Positions 8,221 through 16,752 of a DNA stretch of 64,000 nt are shown piece by piece. The stretch is from an uncultured Lachnospiraceae bacterium (GTDB taxonomy: Bacteria; Bacillota; Clostridia; Lachnospirales; Lachnospiraceae): NCBI GenBank assembly GCA_949502235.1, contig CATBDC010000014.1, positions 1 through 64,000 on the forward strand, written 5' to 3'. The notes below the pieces were generated by a model. It saw only the letters and a program-made list of their open reading frames with translations. It was not told the origin of the DNA and did not search any database. Both the position numbers and the translations under genes were made by a program. Positions within the stretch are counted from its first letter, which is position 1, and every line of letters begins with the position of its first letter.

Positions 8221-8400
8221 AAAAAAGAGCAGAAGGACACAAAGTCCCCCTACTGCTTTTAGATACAATACGGCTGCTTCGTGTTCTTTTTTTCAATAAG
8301 GAAGGCCCACTTGTTTCCGCATGAACCCCGGGGACAAAAGCCAGCTTTTATCCCGGCTCAGTATCATATCCTTACGACTTAGATACTTTCGCTCAAAGAA
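8221..8400 (-). ncRNA. ssrS: Candidate 6S RNA with intrinsic terminator
   Basis: On the minus strand this gap folds into three parts. A 10-bp closing stem pairs GATATGATAC (8370-8361) with GTATTGTATC (8271-8262). An open central bubble follows. The apical irregular stem-loop runs from GGCTTTTGT (8342-8334) to GTGGGCC (8310-8304). An independent terminator is at 8257-8228 (AGCAG / CTGCT with GGAC / GTCC), with six T after it. The 5' strand of the bubble reads CTGAGCCGGGAT, close to CTGAGCCGAT, the product-RNA template of E. coli 6S RNA as I recall it, at a similar distance from the 5' end. The alternative is a cis-acting leader of the Moco operon. A -10-like TATGAT lies near 8410. The identification rests on structure and one motif, from memory. 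Confidence 0.5.
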
Positions 8401-8436
8401 CATATCATAAATTGAATTTAGTTATCTAAAACGATA

Positions 8437-9121
8437 TTACTGCAGTATTGCTTTCACCCTATCCACTGAAATACCGCATTCTGCTGCAATTTCTTTTACA
8501 GATATCTTTGCTTCTGCCATCTTGAAAATCCTCTTTGTAAGTTCGATTCCCCTGTTTTCTCCGTGTTCTTCTGATTCCCGCAGCTCTTCAGCAAATAACT
8601 CACGCAATGCCTCACACATCTGCTTTTCCTCCTTCATTCTCTCCCAATTCGCCCGCACAATCAAATCCATAACCTCAGCATAATATGCTTCGTTTTTTCT
8701 GTCCTCATACCGCTTTATAAGCTTTTGTATCTCTTTTCCTTCCGTCAGGATGTTTTAGCAGCTTATACGGGTAATGATTACATACAAATGTAATTGTAAG
8801 CTCCTGTGGATCAATCTCCATAACTTTCTTTGTATCCGACTGATAAAAACATGTATAACCATATACCTTATAAAAATCATTAATACTTAAGGAGTCACCT
8901 GGTGCTTTATATTCAATGATATTATACTTACGGAATATCTGCCCGATATTCTTTTTTACAGATATGTTCTTTTCTTTCTTAATAACCAGTATATCCACCT
9001 GCATCGGCTTTCTGCTTAAAACATGTTCCTCCTCAATATATAAAACATCCAGTTCCTTCTCCAGCTCAATATGAAGTGCTGCGCTGAAAGCAGGATGCCA
9101 CTGTAATTTTCCCTCTGGCAT
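8437..9121 (-). pseudogene. Rpn-like PD-(D/E)XK nuclease family gene, internally deleted and frameshifted
   Basis: The 5' part (8705-9121) encodes the nuclease core start: WHPAFSAALHIELE, the metal-binding D of QVDILVIKK and the ExK of IIEYKAP, then FYKVYGYTCFY. It stops after HPDGRKRDTKAYKAV. The 3' part is in another frame: before the in-frame ATG at 8670 it already reads EIQKLIKRYEDRKNEAYYAEV, then MDLIVRANWERMKEEKQMCEALRELF and an HTH-like tail (ISVKEIAAECGISVDRVKAIL). From my memory of the family a middle segment of some dozens of residues is missing at the join near 8735-8745. This is one gene decayed by deletion plus frameshift, not two genes. Relatives are multicopy in Lachnospiraceae. 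Confidence 0.75.
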
Positions 9122-9134
9122 TTATTCTCCTTTA

Positions 9135-9164
9135 AGTATAATACATGATGAATTCTTTTTGCAA
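9135..9164 (-). promoter_or_regulatory. Sigma-A-type promoter of the decayed nuclease gene
   Basis: On the minus strand TTGCAA (9164-9159) and TATACT (9140-9135) are separated by 18 bases, just ahead of an AAAGGAG site and the ATG at 9121. The promoter appears intact although the gene is not. The rest of 9165-9302 shows only AT-rich sequence with a poor hairpin. Confidence 0.6.
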
Positions 9165-9302
9165 CTAATTCTAAACTGGATTTTATTTCGATTTTTCTAA
9201 CGATATAAAAGAAAATCCATGACTAACAGAATAATAGATGTTTTCTGTGTGATAATACTGTACTATATTCTATCAGTCAAGTCAAGCAAAAAATAAGTCG
9301 GG

Positions 9303-10183
9303 TTACCGTTCAGCCTGTTTCGCCTTTCTTGCCCCGTCAATGGTAATCAGGAGAATACTCATAAGAACCAGTCCTCCTCCCGCCACAATCCCGATTGTCA
9401 CAGGATCCTTAAACCAAATTGTCCCAAACACAACGCTGATAACCGGCTCCAGCATGGACACAAAGGCTGCCGTAGATGCCCCCAGCTTCCCCACGCCATA
9501 CATCATAAGAAAATATCCGCATACCGTAAAGAGACCAGAACCTCCGATCACCATAAGCCAGCTGGCAGCCCCGCCCGAAGGTGCCTGTAAGGTGCCTGTA
9601 ACCGGTGCCAAAACCGAGAATACGGCTGTAGCCGGAAGTGATACGTAAAACAGCTTTACCTCAATAGGCAGCTCATTTGCCGACCCTTTTTCATTGGCCA
9701 CCAGATAAATCCCATAGGTAAATGCAGACGCAAGAGCCATTACAAGCCCGGCAGCCGGCATTTTCCCGCCCGCGCCTGTGAGAACATCCCGAGAATAGAG
9801 ACGGCCACTGCCATAACCTGAAGCTTCGTAAATCCTTCCTTAAAAACGGTTCCCATAATCACACACACGATTGTGGAATACAAAAAATTAAGCATAATGG
9901 TTGTTCCCACCGGAAGATAAAGATAGCTGCTGTTAAGAAGCACTGCAGTAAAAAGCATTCCAAATACACCCATAAAGATTACCTGCAGCATCTGTACTTT
10001 TGCCGCTTTAAAGCTTTTCTTTTTTATAATCGATAATAAGAAACACACCAGCGTAATTGTCCAGTTTGTAAAAAATATAAGGCTGTTTAGAGGCAGTCCG
10101 TCCATCATAACCTGCTTCTGAATAGAGGGCAGAATCCCTAAAACAGCAGCAGCTCCTGCAACACAGATAAATCCAAGTACCAT
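9303..10183 (-). pseudogene. EamA/DMT-family transporter, single-base frameshift
   Basis: Two adjacent frames together make one 10-helix EamA permease of about 290 aa. The first, from the ATG at 10183, reads through TM1-5 to SILGMF and then runs into a false tail (SQARAGKCRLPGL). The second continues from 9761 with MPAAGLVMALASAFTYGIYLVANEKG through TM6-10. Inserting one base near 9785 restores LGMFLTGAGGKMPAAG across the join. It starts 4 bases after the Fe-S subunit gene and would be the last gene of the molybdoenzyme operon. It is either a real pseudogene or a sequencing error. The substrate of EamA proteins cannot be read from sequence. Confidence 0.8.
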
Positions 10184-10187
10184 CCTT

Positions 10188-10709
10188 TTATCTCTCCTGT
10201 TCTTCCAGTTGTTTTTGTATCATAAGCAGCGCCCTTTTCTTCTGCTGTGCCGCCTGCCTTTCCTTGAACTCCTTTTCATCCAGCAGGGACAGGGTGCCTG
10301 CGGGGCAGATTTTTACACAGGCAGGTTTAAGTCCTTCCTTCTGACGTCCGATACAGGCATCGCATTTCCTCATCTTTCCGTCCGTGCCGAATGTGGGAAT
10401 TCCGTATGGACACGCCATTGCGCAGGAGTGGCAGCCGATACAGTTTGTATTATCATATAGAGTAAACCCTGTGTCTGCATCCTTCGTAAGGCATCCGCAG
10501 GGGCATCCCATAACGCAGGGTGCGTCCGCACAGTGCATACAGCTCACAGAGTAGAAGCTTAACTCTCCTTTCTTTCCCTCTAATGTAAAGGTATTTCGAA
10601 AGGGCTGTTCGCCTGCTGGTATATCTATATCATTCTGATCCATACAGGCAAGGGCACATGCTCCGCAGGCGGAACATTTTTCCGGGTTAAAGTATAAATA
10701 TTTTTTCAT
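10188..10709 (-). CDS. 4Fe-4S ferredoxin-type electron transfer subunit of a molybdoenzyme
   Basis: The start is the ATG at 10709, whose A is shared with the TAA of the catalytic gene (TAATG), so translation is coupled. The reading frame is open further upstream but only inside that gene. The 173-aa product has four cysteine clusters typical of DmsB/HycB-like subunits: CSACGACALAC (residues about 12-22), CMHCADAPCVMGCPCG (about 57-72), CIGCHSCAMACPYG (about 90-103) and CDACIGRQKEGLKPACVKICP (about 117-137). It should carry four [4Fe-4S] clusters and pass electrons between the catalytic subunit and a carrier. No membrane anchor subunit is present and there is no Tat signal, so the complex is cytoplasmic. 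Confidence 0.93.
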   Translation of the reverse strand: MKKYLYFNPEKCSACGACALACMDQNDIDIPAGEQPFRNTFTLEGKKGELSFYSVSCMHCADAPCVMGCPCGCLTKDADTGFTLYDNTNCIGCHSCAMACPYGIPTFGTDGKMRKCDACIGRQKEGLKPACVKICPAGTLSLLDEKEFKERQAAQQKKRALLMIQKQLEEQER

Positions 10710-13700
10710 TATTCCCCCACCTTCTTTCTTACGGCACAGCGCACCGAACGGTAGGCCGGGAAACCGGAATAAGGATCCAGATGGTCTCCGTCCATAAGCT
10801 TCCCGGCATCGGCCTCTGAATACCCGTGAAAAAGATTCACAAGCCCCTCCGGCATAGTGAGGGTGGGCTGGCACTTCACACAGACAGCTCCTTTTTCTGT
10901 GGAAATTTCTATCTGGTCTCCCTCCCTGATTCCAAGCCTCTCACAGTCAGCCCTGTTCATATCAGCCGCCGCGTCCGGCCGGAGAAAACGGTTTCTCGGC
11001 ACCTTGTGAAGGCGGCTGTGAATTGCATTGGGTATCCGGGAGCCGGATGTAAATACAAAGGGATACTTATCAGGATCCGCGTCATTAAGAGGTTCCGTAT
11101 ATACAGGAAGCGCTTCAAGCCCCCACTCCCCATGCCCCTCAATCAGGCTGCTTTTTAACTCAAATTTTCCGGTAGGAGTCCTAAGGCCATTGTCAAGCAT
11201 TTCAAAATCTTTATGTTCTCTTACCTTTGCTATCCTGACCGGAAGCAGGGCCTCCTTAAGCTGTTGGACAGTCACCTTAAAGTCATCCAGAATATAGTGC
11301 TGGATAAAATACTCATAGCCCTTCTTCAGCACCTCGTCCGGAAGCTCCATTTCCCTTGCAAGTTCCGTGCAGATCTGTACGTCACTTCTGGCCTCTTTAT
11401 AAGGCTCTACCGCCGGGCTTGTATACCACGCCAATCCTCCTCTGTATGGCTTAAATTCCCCTCTCTCAAAGGATGAGCAGGCGGGAAGAACAATGTCCGC
11501 CCATTTGGCCGTATCCGTCAGAAACAAATCTGTGTCTACAAAGAAATCAAGACTGTCCAGAGCCCGGAACATACGGTCAGAATCTGGAAACATTCGGCCG
11601 TTCATTCCCATGGCAAATACGGCGCGCAGAGGATAGGGCTTTCCTTCCAGTATCTGCCTTGGCATATCCATCGCCTGCATTTCCCCTTCCAGCTCATTCC
11701 AAAGCGGGAACCTCTCTGCTCCCACCGGCGCCTTCACATCCTTCGGCCGTGTTTCATAGAGATACTCCTCCTCCCTTGTCTCAAAGCTGCAGGAAACATG
11801 CATATAAGTGTGGGGGGTCAGTATCTGCCCGCCCTTCCGGTCAAAATTTCCGGTAAGGGCAAGAAGCGATAAGACAGAGCGGTAGCTGTTAAGCCCATTT
11901 CGGTGATGACAGAGAGGCGCAGAGGATTCATTGACGCTCATCCGCGGATTTTCATGAATCATTTCAGCCGCTTTTACAACAAGCCCATAGGGAACGCCTG
12001 TAAGCTTTTCAATATTTCCCTCATGAAACCCGGCTGCATATTCCTTATATTCCTGAAACCCATACACATATTTATCAATATAAGGCCTGTCAATCCATCC
12101 TCTCTCAATCAGCACATTTGCGATTCCAAGAGCCAGCGCCCCGTCCGTCCCGCTTTTTGGCTGCAGAAAAAGATCTGCAAGCTTCTCCGTGGCGGGCGTC
12201 CTTCTTACATCCACAATGATAAATTTCAGCCCCTTCTCCTTTAGCTCCATCGCCTCTTTGGCGCTCATGTAATTAGAATAAAAGGGATTAAACGCCCATC
12301 CGAGAAAAAGATCCGAATGTTCCATATCCGGATTCCCCTGCTCTCCCGCCATAAGTTTCCACGCCATAAAAGCCGCTGTGTAGCAGGCGCTGGATTCACA
12401 TCCGTAATTGGGACTCCCAAAGGCATAGGCAAGGCGCCTCAACATCTGCCTGTACCATTTTGAATATCCGGAATAAAAGGCCACACTTTCCGCACCGTAT
12501 TGCGCCTTACATTCATTCAGCCTTCTTGCGATCTCCTTATATGCCTCTTCCCAGGAAACAGGCTCAAACCTCCCCTCTCCCCGTTTTCCGGCACGTCTGA
12601 GGGGTGTTGCGATCCGGTCTTTTCTGTATATATATTCTCTGTTTGCCATGCCCTTTGTACACAGCTTTCCGTCATTGACAGGATGTCCGTCCATCCCTTC
12701 AATCTTGATGACCTTTCCATCCTTCACATACGCATTGATCCCGCAATGCATGCCTGGGGAAATTTTGGCCTGACAGAAGAATTTATAGAGTATTTGGAGG
12801 CAGTGGTATTTTATAAGGTGCGCTTTGAGCACCCCTGAAAGCCCGTAATTGTCAAGAATATTAAAGCCGGCCGGCTTTCCGTCCTTTAAGACCGCCTGAA
12901 GGTAAAATCCTCTGTCCGGATTCACATACTTATAGGTTTCTCCCATAACCCGGTTATCCCCAAGTCCGATAAAATCCATATCAAGAAAATGGGTAATATT
13001 ATGCAGAATATTACCGTCTGCCTCATCCCCCGCACCGGCCATATTTCTCCCGGCTGTCCGGCCCTGCACGCCTGCATTTGCCCACAGGCCGATAATCTGT
13101 GTCTGTCCGGACTGAAGGTTATTTCCCTGGCAGCAGTCCCCGGCAGCATAGATTCCGGGAACAGAAGCTTCCATTCTCGTATTCACTACAATTCCCCTGT
13201 CGATCTGTATCTCCTCCGGACGGAGTATCTCTGTGGCTGCCCTTGTTCCCATATTCAGGATCAGAAGTTCTGCCTCCAGCCTGCCTCCGTCTCCAAAACA
13301 TACCGTATATCCGGTTACGTTATCTGCTTCATCCGTGTGCTCACAGGCCTCTGTAATCGCCTGGCCAAGCCGCAGCTCTATCCCCATTTTTCCAAGACGC
13401 TCCTCGATCATCTGTGAAACCTCGGGATAAGCCGCAAGGGCAAAGATATGGGACGCCATATCTGCAAGCGTCACTTTAATTCCTCTTTTATGTAAAAGCT
13501 CCGCCACCTTAATGCCGACCATAGACGCCCCGATGACCACTGCATTTTTGTAAGCTCTTTTATTTAACGTCTCCTTAAGCTTCCCTGCGTCCTTCACAGT
13601 CCTCATACAGTGAGCGCCTCTCAGGGAAGCAAAAGCGCCCGGTACAAACGCCCTCGCTCCGGTACCCACTAAAATTTTGTCATATGCCTTTTCCTTTCCG

Positions 13701-13984
13701 TCCGAGGTAACTACTGTTTTCTCCCCCGCCCTTATTTCATTTACACGGACCTTCGTGTGAAAATCTGCGTGAAACCGCCTTCCTATTTCTTCAAGAGTTC
13801 CAAATGGAAACATGCCTTCATAAGGGAGTCTTCCAGCCGCATAATAGGTCGTCAGCATCGGATTATACGGAGGCATGTCCGTATCACTGTACACGTCAAT
13901 CTGTGCCGTGCATCCTGTCTCCCGGATAGCCGAAAGCGCATGATATCCTGCACAGCCGAAACCTGTAATCGCAAAACGCTCCAT
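10709..13984 (-). CDS. Fused FAD/NAD oxidoreductase-molybdopterin oxidoreductase
   Basis: The ATG at 13984 (GGACAGAAAGT upstream) gives 1091 aa; a longer frame to 14053 runs into the patB terminator. Residues about 1-390 are a pyridine nucleotide-disulphide oxidoreductase: FAD motif GFGCAG, NAD motif VIGASMVGIKVAELL, and VPGIYAAGDCCQG. Residues about 400-1091 are a DMSO-reductase-family subunit: GMHCGINAYVKDGKVIKIEG, LCTKG, the Mo-site region YGCESSACYTAA, and molydopterin-dinucleotide domain motifs (FTSGSRIPNAIHSRLHK near the end). At the join, near 12755-12830, the Fe-S cysteine pattern is irregular: one cysteine (FFC), then eight residues before HCG, with no CxxC. It could be an NAD(P)-linked reductase or dehydrogenase; the substrate is unknown. 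Confidence 0.85.
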   Translation of the reverse strand: MERFAITGFGCAGYHALSAIRETGCTAQIDVYSDTDMPPYNPMLTTYYAAGRLPYEGMFPFGTLEEIGRRFHADFHTKVRVNEIRAGEKTVVTSDGKEKAYDKILVGTGARAFVPGAFASLRGAHCMRTVKDAGKLKETLNKRAYKNAVVIGASMVGIKVAELLHKRGIKVTLADMASHIFALAAYPEVSQMIEERLGKMGIELRLGQAITEACEHTDEADNVTGYTVCFGDGGRLEAELLILNMGTRAATEILRPEEIQIDRGIVVNTRMEASVPGIYAAGDCCQGNNLQSGQTQIIGLWANAGVQGRTAGRNMAGAGDEADGNILHNITHFLDMDFIGLGDNRVMGETYKYVNPDRGFYLQAVLKDGKPAGFNILDNYGLSGVLKAHLIKYHCLQILYKFFCQAKISPGMHCGINAYVKDGKVIKIEGMDGHPVNDGKLCTKGMANREYIYRKDRIATPLRRAGKRGEGRFEPVSWEEAYKEIARRLNECKAQYGAESVAFYSGYSKWYRQMLRRLAYAFGSPNYGCESSACYTAAFMAWKLMAGEQGNPDMEHSDLFLGWAFNPFYSNYMSAKEAMELKEKGLKFIIVDVRRTPATEKLADLFLQPKSGTDGALALGIANVLIERGWIDRPYIDKYVYGFQEYKEYAAGFHEGNIEKLTGVPYGLVVKAAEMIHENPRMSVNESSAPLCHHRNGLNSYRSVLSLLALTGNFDRKGGQILTPHTYMHVSCSFETREEEYLYETRPKDVKAPVGAERFPLWNELEGEMQAMDMPRQILEGKPYPLRAVFAMGMNGRMFPDSDRMFRALDSLDFFVDTDLFLTDTAKWADIVLPACSSFERGEFKPYRGGLAWYTSPAVEPYKEARSDVQICTELAREMELPDEVLKKGYEYFIQHYILDDFKVTVQQLKEALLPVRIAKVREHKDFEMLDNGLRTPTGKFELKSSLIEGHGEWGLEALPVYTEPLNDADPDKYPFVFTSGSRIPNAIHSRLHKVPRNRFLRPDAAADMNRADCERLGIREGDQIEISTEKGAVCVKCQPTLTMPEGLVNLFHGYSEADAGKLMDGDHLDPYSGFPAYRSVRCAVRKKVGE

Positions 13985-14034
13985 ACTTTCTGTCCTGCCC
14001 CTTTCTATAGTATTTATGAGTAGGCTTTTATGGA

Positions 14035-14060
14035 AAAAAGGATGCCGGGGCATCCTTTTT
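14035..14060 (-). terminator. Rho-independent terminator after the PatB-like gene
   Basis: A 12-bp stem (AAAAAGGATGCC / GGCATCCTTTTT) around two bases, U-rich on both strands. A second inverted repeat (CATTAGA at 14064-14070 / TCTAATG at 14083-14089) lies between it and the patB stop at 14092. Confidence 0.85.
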
Positions 14061-14091
14061 CTGCATTAGAGTGTGCCACACTTCTAATGGC

Positions 14092-15261
14092 CTATCTCAC
14101 ATACTTTTCATACATTTTTTCCATCTGCTTTAAGCCCTGCTCCAGTGTCTGCCTTGCACAGCCTACATTAAACCGCATGAAGCCTTCCCCGCATGCGCCA
14201 TAGTGGCTTCCGTCTCCTAACGCCACACCGTATTCTTTTGCAAGCATCTCTGTAATTTTACTGCTCGGAAGTCCATAGCAGCCCATGTCAAGCCACATCA
14301 GGAAAGTCCCCTCATGCTTCGTAACCTGTACCTTCTGCATCCTCTCTTTCACAAAGCTTTGGACAAATTCTACATTTGACGCCGTATAGGCCGCCGCCTC
14401 GTCCATCCATGTATCTCCATATGTATAAGCCGCCTCAATTGCATTAAAGGCCAGATCACAGGGGCCGAACATCCACCTTGACGCGAAATCCTCTACAATT
14501 CTTTTCTTCATTCCGCTGTCCGGAATAATCAGGCAGGAAGAAACCATTCCAGCCATGTTAAAGGACTTGCTGATCGCTGTATAAATAATTAATTTGTCAT
14601 GGATTTCCGTAAACCTGCCCAGTGTAGTATATTTTCGCGTCAGCCCGTAATCCGCATGAACCTCATCGCTGAAAAGATACACATCATATTTCCTGCAGAG
14701 ATTTACGATTTCTCCAAGCTCCTCCTCCATCCATACACGCCCTACCGGATTATGGGGATTACACATAATAACTGCTTTTGCTCCCACTTTAAGCTCATCC
14801 TCAAAACGCTCCAGATTAATAGTATAATAATTATCTTCGTGATCCATGGGACATTCAGCCAGCTCATGGCCGCTGTTTTTTATGACTGCAAAAAATGGAT
14901 CATATACGGGAGTAAATACTACGACCCGCTCCCCTTCCGGTACCAGAAGCTTCAGGTTAAAATACAGTGCTGTCACAACTCCGCTTCCTATGTACATCCA
15001 GTCCGTATCTGCCTTCCATCCGTGGCGGCGTTCCCACCATCCCTGGACTGCCTTATATACGTTGTCCCATGGCTCCCCATAACCGATAATTGGATGCTCC
15101 AGGCGATTTTTCATTGCTTCCAGTATTTTGGGTTCGGAGGCGAAATCAGTGTCCGCTATCCAGAATGGGAGCAGACCGTCCTTCTGCCCAAAACTATACT
15201 GGACATTCCACTTAATACTGCTGGTTCCTCTGCGCTCAATTACCTTGTCAAAATCACACAT
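14092..15261 (-). CDS. PatB/MalY-type PLP-dependent C-S lyase or aminotransferase
   Basis: This 389-aa fold-type I PLP enzyme of the PatB/MalY group cleaves cystathionine or cysteine-like C-S bonds. N-terminal FWIADTDF (about 33-40) is the family's substrate-side motif. CNPHNPVGRVW (about 167-177) and FSDEVHADY (about 195-203) bind PLP. AISKSFNMAG (about 229-238) holds the Schiff-base lysine, and C-terminal MRFNVGCAR carries the carboxylate-binding arginine. It lies 3' of two permease-like genes and a dipeptidase remnant, 3 bases after the first permease stop, and so is probably co-transcribed. With RidA nearby the locus fits breakdown of imported amino acids or cysteine conjugates, since beta-lyases release the enamine/imine that RidA hydrolyses. 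That link is inference. Confidence 0.9.
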   Translation of the reverse strand: MCDFDKVIERRGTSSIKWNVQYSFGQKDGLLPFWIADTDFASEPKILEAMKNRLEHPIIGYGEPWDNVYKAVQGWWERRHGWKADTDWMYIGSGVVTALYFNLKLLVPEGERVVVFTPVYDPFFAVIKNSGHELAECPMDHEDNYYTINLERFEDELKVGAKAVIMCNPHNPVGRVWMEEELGEIVNLCRKYDVYLFSDEVHADYGLTRKYTTLGRFTEIHDKLIIYTAISKSFNMAGMVSSCLIIPDSGMKKRIVEDFASRWMFGPCDLAFNAIEAAYTYGDTWMDEAAAYTASNVEFVQSFVKERMQKVQVTKHEGTFLMWLDMGCYGLPSSKITEMLAKEYGVALGDGSHYGACGEGFMRFNVGCARQTLEQGLKQMEKMYEKYVR

Positions 15262-15264
15262 GTC

Positions 15265-15987
15265 CTATGCCTCTTTTTTCCTCTTGAAGGTAATATAGCC
15301 AATCAGTATTGTAATCGCGATAGAGACTGCCTCGCCAATATCGCTGAGCGCCTCGATATTCAGCGTATGAACCAGAATATAAATACATACCGGCGGGATT
15401 GACCATGTCAGGGTTTTCTTCCACCCCGATTCCTCCACCCTGAACCAGATGAGGGCGCCAATAAGAGAAGGTATCACATAACTGAAGGCTGTCAGCACGA
15501 TATCCGGGAGAAGCGGGACAAAATAACTGCCTGTAAATACAATCACTGCCAGAATAAACATATTTACAAACACAGAAATTGCCACACTAAAGGTAGACAG
15601 AACCTGTCCTCTGGGAGAGCTTGGATTTTCCCCGTACTTTTTTATGACAGAACGCGCAACCGGCACACGGATATTTTTCACATTCCCTGCAAGATATGCG
15701 ATATAAGTCGGCGCTGCTCCAAGAATCGGATACCATGTCATAGGCTCTGTAATCCACATTCCCACACAAAGAGCCGTGAGGGCAAAGGTAACATTCAGGT
15801 ATACCGATACCGGAACTCTGTATCCCAGCACAAAATACATAAATGCAACCGGAAGGAAAGACAAAAACAATGCTATTACTAAGGTTACGCGCCCGATTCT
15901 GTGAACCTTTTTTATATAAGTCGTATTATATTCCTCCTGTATATCTTCTTCCGTAAACTCAACTTTTGTTTTTTCCTCATTTGCCAT
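15265..15987 (-). CDS. Six-helix membrane protein, partner of the DUF5058 protein
   Basis: The 240-aa protein has a charged 30-residue N-terminus (MANEEKTKVEFTEEDIQEEYNTTY) and about six hydrophobic helices, including a GxxP-rich stretch MTWYPILGAAPTYIAYLAGN near 104-123. I do not recognise a named family. It is translated from an ATG with AGGAGG 10 bases upstream, 12 bases after the DUF5058 gene, and precedes the PatB-like lyase by 3 bases. The pairing with another six-helix protein suggests a two-subunit transporter for the substrate of the neighbouring dipeptidase or lyase, but no transport motif proves this. Confidence 0.65.
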   Translation of the reverse strand: MANEEKTKVEFTEEDIQEEYNTTYIKKVHRIGRVTLVIALFLSFLPVAFMYFVLGYRVPVSVYLNVTFALTALCVGMWITEPMTWYPILGAAPTYIAYLAGNVKNIRVPVARSVIKKYGENPSSPRGQVLSTFSVAISVFVNMFILAVIVFTGSYFVPLLPDIVLTAFSYVIPSLIGALIWFRVEESGWKKTLTWSIPPVCIYILVHTLNIEALSDIGEAVSIAITILIGYITFKRKKEA

Positions 15988-15999
15988 TATTCTTTCCTC

Positions 16000-16713
16000 C
16001 TATCCAAGTAAGGTATCTGCCGCTGCTGCGGCAACCATTCCGCCAATCAGCGCTATTCCGAGTATCCAGTCGTTAAGCTTTTCATTGCCGCTTTTTCGTA
16101 CTGCCGCCGTGACTCCCATACTGCTAAGCAGCCCAAAGATAATTCCAACTGTTTTGGGTATGCCTCCGCTTGCCGTAGACAGTGCCCAGTATCCTAAAAA
16201 GCCAAGCTCTGCCGTCATACCCAGAACAGGAATAAAGGAACGTTTCTTTTTCGATTCCTTACGTGCAAGAGTATCAAGAGGCTTCAGGGTAATTAAAAGA
16301 TTTATCATATAAGGAGCGCTGCCCAAAACCATTCCAAATATTGCACATGTGAATACTGCCTCCGTAAATCTTTCTCCCCCAATTGTTGCTCCCATTGTTG
16401 TTGCAACAACGTCTGCCAGCCATAACTCATAATCTGCCGCCCCGATTACACCCGTTCTCATAAAAGTTACAGCAGGACCTACCAGTGAAATCATGGCGAT
16501 TACCACTACAACTACCGAAAAGGACGGACCTATAGATGAGACTGCACTGCTTTTTGCTATGGATTTCAAATCATCCTTTGAATATAAATTATATTTTTTA
16601 TTGAATTTCAGTGCATTTGTCATAAACAATACTGACTGGACAATTACAAAGCCCAATAATATAATGGCAAACGGCCATACTACTGCTGTTACGTTTTTTA
16701 CTGCCTGTGTCAT
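16000..16713 (-). CDS. DUF5058-family membrane protein
   Basis: The 237-aa protein has about six transmembrane helices and alanine/glycine-rich segments (GTVATTMGAT-like ADVVATTMGATIGGERFT, and LIGGMVAAAAADTLLG at the end). I assign it to DUF5058, a family of uncharacterised bacterial membrane proteins, on overall pattern. The start is the ATG at 16713 with AGGAGGATAAATT before it. It sits between the truncated dipeptidase gene and its membrane partner in one minus-strand operon controlled, presumably, by the GntR regulator. A permease role for amino acids or small peptides is inferred from neighbours only. Confidence 0.65.
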   Translation of the reverse strand: MTQAVKNVTAVVWPFAIILLGFVIVQSVLFMTNALKFNKKYNLYSKDDLKSIAKSSAVSSIGPSFSVVVVVIAMISLVGPAVTFMRTGVIGAADYELWLADVVATTMGATIGGERFTEAVFTCAIFGMVLGSAPYMINLLITLKPLDTLARKESKKKRSFIPVLGMTAELGFLGYWALSTASGGIPKTVGIIFGLLSSMGVTAAVRKSGNEKLNDWILGIALIGGMVAAAAADTLLG

Positions 16714-16752
16714 AATTTATCCTCCTATGTATTCTAAACATTCCTAACAGAT

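Noticed and set aside
8191-8400. Moco riboswitch upstream of mobA
   Set aside because: I could not see the known conserved Moco aptamer bases; the structure fits 6S RNA better. Kept only as an alternative in the ncRNA entry.
13985-14053. N-terminal extension of the flavo-molybdoenzyme from an upstream ATG
   Set aside because: The extension lies in and next to the patB terminator hairpin and has no ribosome site; the flavin-binding fold begins immediately at the ATG at 13984.
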